DNA of 64,000 nucleotides, taken from Quercus robur. Lineage: Eukaryota; Streptophyta; Magnoliopsida; Fagales; Fagaceae. The position numbers and the translations under genes were made by a program. Positions 1-11,970 of this stretch are shown piece by piece. Each line of letters starts with the position of its first letter. Position 1 is the stretch's first letter. The DNA is taken from the NCBI RefSeq assembly GCF_932294415.1, contig NC_065544.1, forward strand, positions 19,753,351 through 19,817,350. Direction: 5' to 3'. The notes beneath the pieces were generated by a model. It was not told where the DNA came from. It searched no databases and worked only from the letters and a program-made list of their open reading frames with translations.

Positions 1-1289
1 TTTCTATATATATATATATATATATATTGCAAATTTATTAGTACAATATTCATTTGCTATTTGCTACTTAAGTACTTCTACGTTCTTCAAATGTTGTACT
101 TAATTTCCTTTTCATTTTTCTTTTGTACTTTAATTTCCCCGGGGGGGGGGGGGGGGGGGTTGGTATTATATTTTCTGTTAGATAGCTAGATTTGAATCAC
201 CATGTGTGATTTTTTTATGATAACGATGATTTGTATTTTTCTGAACTTCTGATGATAATGATTTTACTATTAGATCAAATCAACCATAACCAGCGGCGGA
301 AGTAGTTAAAATGTCATTTGTTGCTGTCGGAATAAGGACAAATCCAACAACTCCTATAAGCATAGGAATAAAAACTCCAACAAAAGTTAACCTATTTTGC
401 GTGCATTCAAAAATAAATAAATATTATTGTACACTATTAACAAGATGGTCATTCTACAAATGTAAGTGTTTGTGGGGCGTGGAAGAGGCAAAGACTAGAG
501 TTTAAATCTCCAAGAGTGAGCCAGGCATAATAGGACTTCTATTTTCAATAGAAATAGAAGAATACGAGACACTTCTTTTTGTTTTTTAAATAAAGCCGTG
601 TGTATGCATCATTCTAATTCATGAGTAGGGTTTAAGTGGGCTAGAGGTAGTGAATACACCCTCTGATTCATTTCTTTTTTATTATAAAAAAAAACTACTA
701 TGAAAACAAAATAATAATAATAATAATAAGATCAGACTAGAGTATGCCGTAGCTAGGAAATAAAAAAGAAAAAGAAAAGAGAGAAAAGATAAAGTACGTG
801 CATTGTGTGTGTGAGAGCAAATAATTATATCTTTACCCGTGAGACATATATAAGGAATATAAACTGGGAATTTTATTAAGGGAAAGGTTTTGGGTACTGC
901 AACTACAAAGAATTGTTGTATCTAAAGTGAGTGAAGATCTTAGGTGAGTTAATTTTAATTCTTAGAGAGAAGATATAATTGTATTTGGTGTGAATCTTAA
1001 ATTGGGTATAAACTTGCAAAAATATTACAATTGATTTATAATAATGGATTTATTGGGAGTTTGTTTCATGCATTTCCCCTTTAAGGAGAAAGTGTTTTCC
1101 ATGTAAATCTCTATCTTCTTGTGTGTCAGTGTGATTGATATATTGGTTTTGTAATTTTAGTGATAATATTTTTAGGAGATTAGCTAATTTTCTTAATTAA
1201 AATAAAGCTAAGTTGTGGCCTAGCAATTGGTACTAGGGCTTGGTTGATTTAGTGGGTGTTGTTTTTTTTTTTTTTTTTTGGGTGAATCA
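1..1289. other. Non-coding AT-rich DNA
   Basis: No gene is supported here. The stretch opens with a TA microsatellite (about 5-27) and has a 19-base G run at 141-159 preceded by four C. Positions 1096-1220 resemble 2900-3060 (both contain a TCTATCTTCTT/TTTATCTTCTT stretch followed by a TAATTTTNGTGA stretch), so both are probably leader or LTR remains of the same retroelement family whose gag scrap follows at 1310. Confidence 0.6.
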
Positions 1290-1309
1290 ATGATAGATGA
1301 GAAGTATGG

Positions 1310-1415
1310 GACTATGATTTAATTGAAGGGTCCAAATTATCTTATCTGGAAACCTAGGATGGAGGATTTTCTTTGTTGGAAGGATTTGTATGATTAGATT
1401 GAAGTTGATATGTTC
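1310..1415 (+). pseudogene. Ty1/copia gag N-terminal fragment
   Basis: Reading from about 1320, the plus strand gives LKGPNYLIWKPRMEDFL and then a W-K-D-L-Y-D stretch. This is the usual start of plant copia Gag (the region annotated as UBN2/DUF4219, with a G-x-N-Y-x-x-W-K-x-R-M-E motif). An in-frame TAG follows the L-Y-D, and homology stops at about 1415, where an unrelated repeat beginning TAGGGGTGTGCA starts. A region just upstream (near 1220) reads TTGGTACTAGGGC, similar to a decayed tRNA-Met primer-binding site. This is a dead fragment with no protease, integrase or RT nearby. Confidence 0.6.
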
Positions 1416-1814
1416 AAGTAGGGGTGTGCAGACAACCCACCGATGCACCAAAATCGAGTCAACCCAACCCAACCTGCTTGGTATGGTTGCCAATTTTTTT
1501 TTTCTACGGGCTAGGTCGGATTCTGGTAAGGAGATTCACAAATTTGCCTAAAACAATCCAACCCACCTATATTTAATATATATTTAAAATAAATATAATT
1601 TATTTTCATTGATTATTCATTTACCCCTTTTTGTAATATAAAATGGAAACCCAAACCTATTTCCTCATTTCAACTCTTTTTAGTCTCTCACTTCACTCTC
1701 TCCCTAGTCAGAATTTGTGTATGGTGGTGCTACTACATAAAATTTTAAGAAAATGGGAGGGGGTAGCAAACAATTGTAATATTGTTGCTATTATATTTTT
1801 TTCTCAACTGAGTT

Positions 1815-2840
1815 ATCAATCCAAACTGATACATGGTTAACAAGTTAGGGCCATTCTCCTCCTCCTTAGTGAGGATAATGTATTTTTGAGCCCACTCTTG
1901 TTATAACAAGAGTGGTAACAAGAGTGGGCTCAAAAGTACATTGTTGCAAATCCATCAGAGGTGGAATTTCATTTAGACAACCATCGATTCTACTTCATCC
2001 AAGCTCTTATTGCACCAAACGGTAATCGACAAGTCAAATCCTCTGAATAAGGAGACGTGGTGACTTTTTCAATTACATGTTTCACAAATTAGTTATCATA
2101 ATTTTATATACTCTGTTTGTAGTGGGAAGAATTGTATAATTCAATTTCGAAACTAGATTCTGTCCGAAAATACCTCTACAACATCGCTAATAATTTTTTA
2201 AGCTATTAATCGAAACTAATACGTGATTTACAAGTTAGGGTCATTCTCCTACTCCCTAGTGAAAATAATGTATTTTTTGAGCCCACTCTTTTAGACAAAA
2301 TCAAAATGAAGCATATCCACTAGAGGTGGAATTTCATTTAGAAGACGACTGAATCTACTTCATCCAAACTCTTATTGCATCCAACAGCATTCAACAAGTT
2401 GAGTCCTTGGAACAAGGAGAAGTGGTGACTTTTCCAAGACACGTTTCACAAATTAGTTCTCTTAACTACATATACTTTTTTTGTTGGGGGGGGGGGGGGG
2501 GGTGGGGGAATTGATATAATTCAATTTTGAACCTAGATTTGGTCTCAAAATGCCTGTGTGAGATCATGTGATAAATATTTTATTTAACTTATCAATCAAA
2601 ACAAATACGTGGTTAACAAGTTAGGGCTATTCTTCTACTCTCATGTGACAATAATATATTTTTGAGCTCAGTCATGTTGGACACAATCAAAATGAAGTAT
2701 ATCTATCAAAGGTAGAGTGTCAGTTAGATGACAATTGATTCTACTTAATCCAACTCTTATTGCACCCAAGGGCAATCACGCGACAAGTCAAATTCTCAAA
2801 ATTAAGAGACTTCAAGACTTTTCGATTGGAAAGCACCTAG
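1815..2840. repeat. Degenerate tandem repeat, about 388 bp x 2.6
   Basis: Three diverged copies start near 1845, 2233 and 2621, spaced exactly 388 bp. Each carries the landmarks ACAAGTTAGGG, a TATTTTTGAGC stretch, a GGTGGAATTTCATTTAGA-like stretch and CTTATTGCA. Divergence between copies is clearly higher than in the 379-bp array at 4787, and the two arrays do not look homologous. Unit 2 contains a 17-base G run (2486-2502). No coding potential is evident. Confidence 0.75.
1884..1935. repeat. Perfect 20-bp hairpin in repeat unit 1
   Basis: A left arm TTTTGAGCCCACTCTTGTTA (1884-1903) is exactly complementary to 1916-1935, with a 12-base loop. The other two repeat units carry only the left arm, so the right arm was gained locally in unit 1, probably by an inverted template switch. 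Confidence 0.85.
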
Positions 2841-4329
2841 ACCTAATGGGATTCTAGCCTTGTTCTTCTAGGAATTCTAGTATATTTTCAAGGACTCAAT
2901 CATGCAAAATGTTTTCACATAAATCTTTATCTTCTTATGTGTAATAGATATCTAGACTTGGTAATTTTGGTGAAAATATTTTTTTCTTCTAAGATTGGTT
3001 AAAATTCTTAATTAATTTTTTTAATTCATACAAGACTAGATTGTAGCCCAACCGCGTGCATGTGACATGTTTTCTATTCCTAGCTCAAATAATCCCACTA
3101 AGAACATTAATGGAAAACCGAGAAACTATGATGAATTTGATTTGATTTTGAGAATTAAAAAATAAAATTGACACGATCAATAATTAATGTACCAAATTCA
3201 ATTTTGCTAATAGTGGGATGAACAACATAGTATTTTAATTTAAATATAATTGTGTCTGATTCACCTAATTGTTTTTCTTTTTAAGGAATCAAATAATAAA
3301 GAAACATTAAAATGTGTAAAATTTAGTACTACTAATAACGTTTATTTCTCCACTAAGCATAAGTAGATTTTTTTTTTTTTTTTTTTTAAGTTTATCTATT
3401 ATTTTGGTTTTAATTATTTAAAAAAAAAATTATTTTAGATGGTGTGTACAAATTAGACATAATATAGTGGGGGTAATAATGAGTAAGGACAGTAAAGTCG
3501 AAATAAGGACAAAGACCCCATAGCATCATCTTACTCCTAGAGGCCCATTTCTAAGAAAATTACTGGTTATTTGCAGCACACAGAGAAAGAAGATCTTCGC
3601 CTATATATTCGTGGTAGCTCCAAATCTATTCGGATTTCGGATATGTCCTACCACCAATGGCCGCAAAATGACACATCTCTTCATCCTTATTGGTAACTAT
3701 ATATATATATATATTTATATATATTGCTTGCCCTTACCTATATTTATCCGAAAATATTCAACTATATTGATCATCATGTTATTTGCGAGATTTACGTTTT
3801 TTCTATTTTATAATAGTAAAGTTATTAAGCCGCTCCCTCCTATTTGAGGGATTTAAATATTGCAAATGGAATCAACGTGTAAGTTATATCAGTTGACAAG
3901 GGATAATCATTTTATGAAACTAAGTGGTAGGTACTAGGTAGTATATAGAATAGGGTTGGCAAGTTTGGTATATGTTTTGATGAAGGTCTCTCCCACCATC
4001 TTCATCTCCATCCAAAGAAAACAACATTTTGTTTTCCCTTGTGTCAACATCTTTGGCAATTATCAAGAACAAAAAAAGCCAAAATATTACTGTTCACCTC
4101 TAAATGTTAGAGCTTTTTACTTCTTGATGTTCTTTTAAATAAGACTTTTTATTTATTTAAATTTTAAAATCAACCCTATTGGTCCATTCGTCTAATTCCA
4201 TTAGTTTTCTTGTCTATTTGCTTAATGGAACTACAAATATGTGCTAAGGGGAAAAAAAACGTTTACATGGAAAATATGCAAAAATGGGTATAAAATGTAA
4301 ATCTTGTAACTCAACTTATCGATACATTC
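2841..4329. other. Non-coding AT-rich DNA
   Basis: Homopolymer T and A runs (3368-3387, 3420-3429) and a TA microsatellite near 3700. Short open frames at 3611-3847 and 3956-4138 lack recognisable domains and run through microsatellite. I see no gene. Confidence 0.55.
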
Positions 4330-4545
4330 TGAAAAATTTTAATTATAATTCGACTACAATCGTAGACCACGAACTGTCCCTTCGGCATATATATAATAGA
4401 GTCAACAATGACATATTCAGTCTGAACAAGTATTATAGCCTACTGGAAAAGTTCAAGTGTAATTCAACTACAATCGTAGACCACAAACTGTCCCCTTGGC
4501 ATATGATAGAGTCAACAATGACATTTTCACTCTGATTGAATTGAC
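4330..4545. repeat. Two-copy direct repeat, about 114 bp
   Basis: The motif CTACAATCGTAGACCAC and the following GAGTCAACAATGACAT occur twice (near 4355 and 4469), 114 bp apart. An ORF of 83 codons across this repeat is only repeat sequence. Confidence 0.75.
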
Positions 4546-4786
4546 ACCAACTTTCTCTCACACATGGTCTACAAGTTTTATCAGTAAGTCACAAACACCC
4601 TCTTTCCTCTCTGGTGTGTGCGCCTCCAAGTGATGTGATGAATGACACCCTATACAAGGAAATATTATTTTATCCATAGGGTATATATAACGTCTTCTCA
4701 TGTAGGCGTAGATCCTACAAGTATGAGACCTATCTTTATGTGAGAGTTGTGTTATATATGCTTGATGTATCAAATACCTTCTCATA

Positions 4787-7441
4787 CATGAAAGAGTGAA
4801 AATTTCACTAAATTTTAAGGTCTCTACTTTTATAACAAAACTCTTGAATTTTTCATGAGATTATAAAAGAAGAAAACGGATAATGATTGTTCTTTTTATC
4901 ATCAGGCTAAAATATCAATCAATTTTTTGTATAAGCGGAAGATTGAACTTCAGATTTCTTATTCAACTTTTAGAAATTTTATTAGTTGAGCTAGTTAAAA
5001 CTTACAAGTCAGTGGACGAAATTGATTGCATAAAGTTTGTCATCTCTAATTTCCTTAGCTCTACTTGCGGAGTGGGGGTCTCATTTTTTCATTTTTATGG
5101 ATTATTTTTTCATTTTCTTTTTGATGTCTGATTTATGTGATTTGACCAAAGAAATAGATCTCTATCGTGAAAGAGTGAAAATTTCACTAAATTTTAAGGT
5201 CTCTAGTTTTATAACAAAACTCTTGAATTTTTCACGAGATTATAAAAGAAGAAAATGAATAATGATTGTCCTTTTTATCATCAGGCTAAAATATCAATAA
5301 ATTTTTTGTATAAGCGGAGGACTGAACTTCAGATCTCTTATTCAACTTTTAGAAATTTTATTAGTTGAGCTAGTTAAAACTTACAAGTCAGTGGACGGAA
5401 TTGATTGCATAAATTTTGTCATCTCTAATTTCCTTGGCTCTACTTGCGGAGTGGGGGTCTCATTTTTTCATTTTTATGGATTATTTTTTCTTTTTCTTTT
5501 TGATGTCTGATTTATGTGATTTGACCAAAGAAATTGATCTCTATCATGAAAGAGTGAAAATTTCACTAAATTTTAAGGTCTCTAGTTTTATAACAAAACT
5601 CTTGAATTTTTCATGAGATTATAAAAGAAGAAAACGGATAATGATTGTCCTTTTTATCATCAGTCTAAAATATCAATCAATTTTTTGTATAAGCGGGGGA
5701 TTAAATTTCAGATCTCTTATTCAACTTTTATAAATTTTATTAGTTGAGCTAGTTAAAACTTACAAGTTAGTGGACGGAATTGATTGCATAAAGTTTGTCA
5801 TCTCTAATTTCCTTGGCTCTACTTGCGGAGTGGGGGTCTCATTTTTTCATTTTTATGGATTATTTTTTCTTTTTCTTTTTGATGTCTGATTTATGTGATT
5901 TGACCAAAGAAATTGATCTCTATCGTGAAAGAGTGAAAATTTCACTAAATTTTAAGGTCTCTAGTTTTATAACAAAACTCTTGAATTTTTCACGAGATTA
6001 TAAAAGAAGAAAACGGATAATGATTGTCCTTTTTATCATCAGGCTAAAATATCAATCAATTTTTTGTATAAGAGGGGGATTGAATTTCAAATATCTTATT
6101 CAACTTTTAGAAATTTTATTAGTTGAGCAAGTTAAAACTTACAAGTCAGTAGATGAAATTGATTGCATAAAGTTTGTCATCTCTAATTTCCTTGGCTCTA
6201 CTTGCGGAGTGGGGGTCTCATTTTTTCATTTTTATGGATTATTTTTTCATTTTCTTTTTGATGTCTGGTTTATGTGATTTGACCAAAGAAATTGATCTCT
6301 ATCGTGAAAGAGTGAAAATTTCACTACATTTTAAGGTCTCTAGTTTTATAACAAAACTCTTGAATTTTTCACGAGATTATAAAAGAAGAAAATGAATAAT
6401 GATTGTCCTTTTTATCATCAGGTTAAAATATCAATCAATTTTTTGTATAAGTGGAGGACTGAACTTCAGATCTCTTATTCAACTCTTAGAAATTTTATTA
6501 GTTGAGCTAGTTAAAACTTACAAGTCAGTGGATGGAATTGATTGCATAAATTTTGTCATCTCTAATTTCCTTGGCTCTACTTGCGGAGTGGGGGTCTCAT
6601 TTTTTCATTTTTATGGATTATTTTTTCATTTTCTTTTTGATGTCTGATTTATGTGATTTGACCAAAGAAATTGATCTCTATCGTGAAAGAGTGAAAATTT
6701 CACTAAATTTTAAGGTCTCTACTTTTATAACAAAACTCTTGAATTTTTCATGAGATTATAAAAGAAGAAAACGGATAATGATTGTCCTTTTTATCATTAG
6801 GCTAAAATATCAATCAATTTTTTGTATAAGCGGGGGATTGAACTTCAGATCTCTTATTCAACTTTTAGAAATTTTATTAGTTGAGCTAGTTAAAACTTAC
6901 AAGTCAGTGGACGGAATTGATTGCATAAAGTTTGTCATCTCTAATTTCCATGGCTCTACTTGCGGAGTGGGGGTCTCATTTTTTCATTTTTATGGATTAT
7001 TTTTTCTTTTTCTTTTTGATGTCTGATTTATGTGAGTTCACCAAAGAAATTGATCTTTATCGTGAAAGAGTGAAAATTTCACTAAATTTTAAGGTCTCTA
7101 GTTTTATAACAAAACTCTTGAATATTTCACGAGATTATAAAAGAATAAAACGGATAATGATTGTCTTTTTTATCATCAGGCTAAAATATCAATCAATTTT
7201 TTGTATAGGCGGGAGATTGAACTTCAGATCTTTTATTCAACTTTAGAAATTTTATTAGTTGAGCTAGTTAAAACTTACAAGTCGGTGGACAGAATTGATT
7301 GCATAAAGTTTGTCATCTCTAATTTCCTTGGCTCTACTTGCGGAGTGGGGGTCTCATTTTTTCATTTTTATGGATTATTTTTTCTTTTTCTTTTTGATGT
7401 CTGATTTATGTGATTTGTCCAAAGAAACTGATCTCTATCGT
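4787..7441. repeat. Tandem array, 7 units of 379 bp
   Basis: The unit repeats at exactly 379-bp intervals: the landmark TTGTCATCTCTAATTTCC begins at 5037, 5416, 5795, 6174, 6553, 6932 and then 7310 (one base lost in the last unit). The array begins at AAAGAGTGAAAATTTCAC near 4787 and ends in the matching phase near 7441, so it is almost exactly seven whole units. Units differ by scattered substitutions only. Short ORFs recur in every unit, but 379 is not a multiple of three and reading frames break at each unit, so it is not a protein repeat. Confidence 0.95.
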
Positions 7442-7793
7442 GCCTACTTATTTCACAGAAAAGAGGTTATCATTTTTATCCGCTAATCCAAAGCTAATTC
7501 TTGATGAGTGACAGGGAGGAAGAGATGCTTATCTATTATAGACTCAATAATAGAAATGAGAGCACGTTTCTCTTTTTACGATGAAAGCAATTGAACAGAC
7601 ATGGTCTTGCGGCTTTCGATTTCAGGTGTGCGAGCATGTCCAATCTTTTGATTGATACGTACCAGCCAGACTCTTCACTCTTGTAGTATCGGGGATACAG
7701 TGTTCCTTAATAATTTATTTTTTGCCTTGTCGGCATGATAAGATGGAGTCTTGGTAAATATTAACGAACATGGTTCAAAAATAGGACAAACAA

Positions 7794-7823
7794 ACAACTG
7801 TTCAAAAAAAAAGAAAAAAAAAG
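7794..7823 (+). mobile_element. Tail-only retroposon with 14-bp target duplication
   Basis: A 30-bp insert, ACAACTGTTC followed by an A-rich tail, is flanked by perfect 14-bp direct repeats AATAGGACAAACAA (7780-7793 and 7824-7837). This is the signature of poly(A)-primed retrotransposition with extreme 5' truncation. Confidence 0.8.
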
Positions 7824-7860
7824 AATAGGACAAACAAGGATATAGAGTTTGACTACTTAA

Positions 7861-8240
7861 CATAGGTTAGTTACTTACAAAGGTTAGGTCCTTTTGTAAG
7901 TCTTAGTGTTATAAGTTTTTTCTTTTCACTCCCTCTTTCCTCATCCCCTATGTCTTTTGTCTATATTAAAAAAAATAAAAAAAATAAAAGAAAAAAAAGA
8001 AAGAAAAAAGAAGAAGAAGAAGATAAGTGGTCTAAAGTACCACATCGGTTAGTTAGTGAGTGAGTTTTTGGTTTATAAGCCTCGTTAGTATTTATAAAGG
8101 TTAAGCCATTTTGTGAGTGCTAGTGTTGTAAGTCTTGTCTTCCCACTCCCTCTTTCCCCATCCCCTACGTCTTTTGTCTATATTATCTCAAAAAAAAAAA
8201 AAAAAAAAAAAAAACAAAAAACAACAACAACAACAACAAC
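7861..8240 (+). repeat. Two diverged copies of an A-tailed repeat
   Basis: Two copies, about 217 bp apart, share a block containing AGTCTTAGTGTTATAAG or its variant, CACTCCCTCTTTCC and a CTTTTGTCTATATTA stretch. Each is followed by an A-rich tail (7968-8022 and 8190-8240, the latter ending in CAA repeats). The second copy is preceded by ACCACATCGG, a motif typical of small LTR (TRIM-like) or SINE-related plant repeats. Class is uncertain. Confidence 0.5.
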
Positions 8241-9110
8241 AACACATAGGTTAGTGATGCTAGATATTTGTATTAAAGATGTAATAAAAAAAAAGGTATT
8301 ATAGACAAAGAAACCCAATGATTAGTGTTAGGGTTTTAAGGGGAAGAAACAAAATATGTTTAAAGAAGAATTAATCAAAGAAGAAAAGTGGAATTTAGAC
8401 CAAAAATAAAATAGAATTTTGATAAAATGTGGAATGAAATGACCAATTCCATTAAATGAATGACTAAACACATATATACTTGAAAAATCTAAAAAAAATG
8501 TGGGCAATCGACTAAGGAAAGTTGGTGGTGGAATAAGAAGGTTCTAGTAGCAATCTATATAGATGCCAAAAGTTTTATAGTTTAATTGACACCTCTCAAT
8601 GTACAAAATGTTTGGAGTTCTAGTGCAGAAATGGTTTGAATTGTGGAGTTAGCAACATATTGTTATTATTTAGAATGATATGGGCAAATAGCGCCACATG
8701 GCAAGTAGCGATTTGTCCAAACTTGCTATAAAAACACATCATGTCTTCTTAAAATTATATATATATATATATTAATATATATATATATATATATATAATT
8801 TACTAATTTCATATATATTTTTTGGTATTTGCTGTTCACACTTGGCTATTTGATAATGAGCAATATAATTATATAAATGAATATAATAATAACAATCATT
8901 TCCCCATAAAGTTTGCATAAAACCTTTTAAAAAAAAAGTTTTATATAATTAATTAAAGGAATTCCACCTAAATCCAAGCAAGCTTTTATTGAACAATTTG
9001 ATCCTTGATTCTACATCTAAGATCAAACTTGTGCGCACATCTACCTTTAACCAATGTCAAAGGTGTACTAGCTTAGACATATTCTTCTCTTGGACTTTAC
9101 CAAGATCCAA
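8241..9110. other. Non-coding AT-rich DNA
   Basis: Contains an imperfect palindromic TA microsatellite (8755-8802). No open frame of interest and no RNA gene seen. Confidence 0.5.
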
Positions 9111-9113
9111 CTT

Positions 9114-9350
9114 GGCTTTGATACCAATTGTTGCGCAATACCAAAAGCTCTAACACACAAATAAGAAAATAAAACATTCATAAGAGACAACAATATTTAA
9201 CATGATTTGGCCAATTCCATGCTTATGTCCATGGGCAACACCAACCAAAATATCCACTATCAACAAAATGGATTATAACGATATTAATAAATACTTATAA
9301 CTCACACAAACCTCACCAACTTAAACTCACATCTTGTGTTTCCGAAAAGT
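9114..9350 (-). mobile_element. LTR retroelement scrap with PBS-like site
   Basis: On the minus strand, an LTR-like end ...GCGCAACA is followed after a short gap by TGGTATCAAAGCC (9114-9126). This is one base from the plant initiator tRNA-Met primer-binding site used by many copia and gypsy elements. The LTR would lie at about 9129-9350 on the minus strand. No second LTR or coding domain was found, so this is a tentative call. Confidence 0.4.
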
Positions 9351-9540
9351 TAAATAACTTTATTATTATCTCATTGAAATAAAATGAAATTTGGTATACT
9401 TTTGACTTTCTTCCTCCAACTTAAAAAGTAACATTAAAAAAGTCAAGATTTTTCAACTTTGTCTAGTTAAAATTGATAATCTCAACGTTTTAACTTTTTA
9501 CATACTACATAGCACTCTATATATTATATCATATAAAGGT

Positions 9541-9766
9541 GGAGTTTGGATCCACGTTCTACATCCACATTTTCAGCAATTGCGCATTTTCTCCTTTTTT
9601 TTTTTTTTTTTAAGATCAATGCCTGGTGCATTGTTCATGGGACATGAACAGTACACCAAGGCATATGAACAGTAAAAAAGGGTGAACAGTAATTTTTACA
9701 AATTTAAAAATTATTTTGCTACAGTGTTTTCAGTTTTCAGCAAAATAAGTTGTATCCAAACGGACT
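9541..9766. mobile_element. Tourist-like MITE, copy A
   Basis: Both ends carry the inverted motif GTTTGGATCC / GTATCCAAAC, with internal family hallmarks ATGAACAGTA, TTATTTTGCTACAGTG and CAGCAAAATAAGTTG. Three better-preserved copies (20896, 28450, 29020) have TTA/TAA target duplications typical of PIF/Harbinger MITEs. In this copy the duplication is not clear. Confidence 0.7.
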
Positions 9767-11144
9767 CAAAGTTTAACTTTAAACATGTTTAGACCTATCT
9801 TTTTTGATCCATTATGTGACGATTTATAAAAAAATTCATATGTATTATTTAAATAAACTAAGTCATGTGACTAAAATTACACATAAATAGTTTTTTCAAT
9901 AATCATATAATGAATGGAAAAAATATGGTTCTAGAATAAATTTGGAGCCCAACTTTTTTCTATTATGTATAACGTTATTTTAATAGCTGATAGATGGCAT
10001 AAAGAACTTAATATTTTCAACAATTTTGAAGTATGAAATTGTAATACTTTTTAATCCATGTGAAAAATTATATTCTCTCGTTTGACGTAACCAGAGGGTT
10101 TGGGTCAAGAATCAGTTGTTTGGGGAGATATTGGGCTACGAAGAGTACTCTTCGTAGTAATGAGTCAGGCCAGCTAGGTTACTGCCTAGGCTAGGACATT
10201 ACCATGATCTAACATTTCTACCCGAACTCGGCCTAGCCTACCATTAACATGAAATTGGCAGTCCAAGACTCCAAGCCCAATTCCACGTTACACTATGTAT
10301 ATTTGGTGCAGTACTGTATGTGATTAATTTGCTAAACAATTTGAAGTTTCTCTTTACTTATGTTTTTCAATGGGAAGCCTCGGAAAATTATTAAGTACTT
10401 TCGAAACACGAAAAATGATACTCTGAAAGTACCTAAAAATTACTCAAAAGTCTTTTGGATATGAAAAAACAAGAGCTGGCCAAATGGTATTTTTGTCATA
10501 GGCAAGATTTAGGTATAATATTTAGGTGTTGTTCCTTAAGTTCCCATTTTAAGGTTCTGCTATGTGAATTTTTTCTCATGGGATGAAAGTGTATTTTATA
10601 ATTACGTAGTCACATAGCTGAATTTTAAGAGGGGTATAAGAAACAATACCTAAGGTACTATACTTAAGTTTTGTCTTTTTACTATATAACAATTTAGCTT
10701 TCTTTGTTTAACATGGCCGACATTTTATAAGCACATGATTAATAATGGCTTTCATGTTAAACTTATGGATATGGTGCAGTTACTCGAACATGACTGATGC
10801 TATGAAAGAATCCAAGGAGGCATGTTCATATTTCTTCCTTAATTTATTCACTTTCTCCTTTTTATTCCTTAATTTATTTGGTTTCTGTTTATTTATTAAT
10901 TAACAACAATGTGCAACGTAGCTGGCTATGATTATTGTGGAACGTTAGCACTTAGCACTATATTCTTGAACACTTGGTTTCATGCAGTTTTTCAAGCAAA
11001 AATTGTAAAGTTGCCAATTGCTCCTTACTTTTTGCAGGTATCAGAGCAGGACAATTAATTCTACATATTTTGAAAGATATTTAGTGATTCTCATTCTAAC
11101 TATACCTGAATTTACCACTAGATCATATAAACATAAGCCTAGTT
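9767..11144. other. Non-coding DNA
   Basis: No gene supported. A perfect palindrome lies at 10136-10157 (listed separately). The rest is AT-rich without recognisable domains. Confidence 0.5.
10136..10157. repeat. Perfect 22-bp palindrome
   Basis: The half-site CTACGAAGAGT is followed directly by its exact reverse complement with no spacer. It may be a dyad binding site, a relic of an insertion or chance; nothing around it decides this. Confidence 0.85.
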
Positions 11145-11279
11145 AAACTCAGTCATACATTTTTTATTTTTTTTTTATAATCAAACTCAGTCATACTTGA
11201 TGGAAACTTCTTTATGATCATTCATGTTTCAACCCAAACAGTCTAGTTCTTTGTTTTTTTAGTTAAACTTGGTCATACT

Positions 11280-11326
<47 letters not shown>

Positions 11327-11520
11327 CACAAACATACAACAACACGTCAACTCCAAAATTGCTAGTGGCACTTAGAGTTATGGAGCTGTTAATATACTCA
11401 CTACTCACGCACACCAAGCAAACTAGGCGATGTGGGACAAAACCAAACTTGGTCATACTTGATGAAACTTCTTTTTGATCATTCAAGTTTCAACCCAAAC
11501 ACCCTCTTCTTTGTTTGTTT
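11145..11520. repeat. Near-tandem duplication with T tracts and a tail-only retroposon
   Basis: A 24-bp T-rich insert (11159-11182) is flanked by 14-bp repeats AAACTCAGTCATAC (11145-11158, 11183-11196). The block starting AAACT(C/T)(A/G)GTCATACTTGATG is then repeated at 11446, separated by a 40-base T run (about 11281-11322) and a segment containing CGATGTGGGAC, the reverse complement of a GTCCCACATCG motif also present at 16905. This looks like successive retroposon insertions at or near one site. Confidence 0.6.
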
Positions 11521-11970
11521 CTTTTTTTCTTTTTTTTTACCAAGTATTTCAAATTACATATTTATTTAATTTTTAAAAATAATTTGGCATTTTATAGATC
11601 TTTTTCAAATAAGTTGTCAAAATTTGGTTATCATGAAAAGTTATTGAAAATTGAAACGTAACCCCAATTTTTGGAAAATAGTAAAATTTTCATTAAGATT
11701 TATACTTGAGTTAATTATAAATTCCGTTAAGAGAATTTGGATTGATTTCAAATGTATTGGAAATAATTTTAAATAGGTTTGAGAAGTCATTCCCAATATG
11801 GATTTTTGTTAATGAATTCCTTTAATGATTTATTAAATAATTTTTGTACATTTTTTCAAAATAAAGCCAAATTTCACTAAGAATTTTAGTCTTTAGCCAC
11901 GACCAAAAAGTCGTCAAACTTAAGCACACATTTGCGACAATAATTTATGGTTGTAACTAATAAGCACACA

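Noticed and set aside
141-159. G19 run (and G17 at 2486-2502) as G-quadruplex regulators
   Set aside because: Homopolymer length is unreliable in assemblies and there is no nearby gene to regulate.
4883-7404. Ladder of 66-160 codon ORFs repeating MSSLISLALLAEWGSHFF
   Set aside because: They are the 379-bp tandem repeat read in rotating frames, many begin at TTG, and the frame breaks at each unit. No evidence of a protein family.
4787-7441. CRISPR-like array
   Set aside because: Units are 379 bp with no short direct repeats and unique spacers, and this is a plant nuclear sequence.
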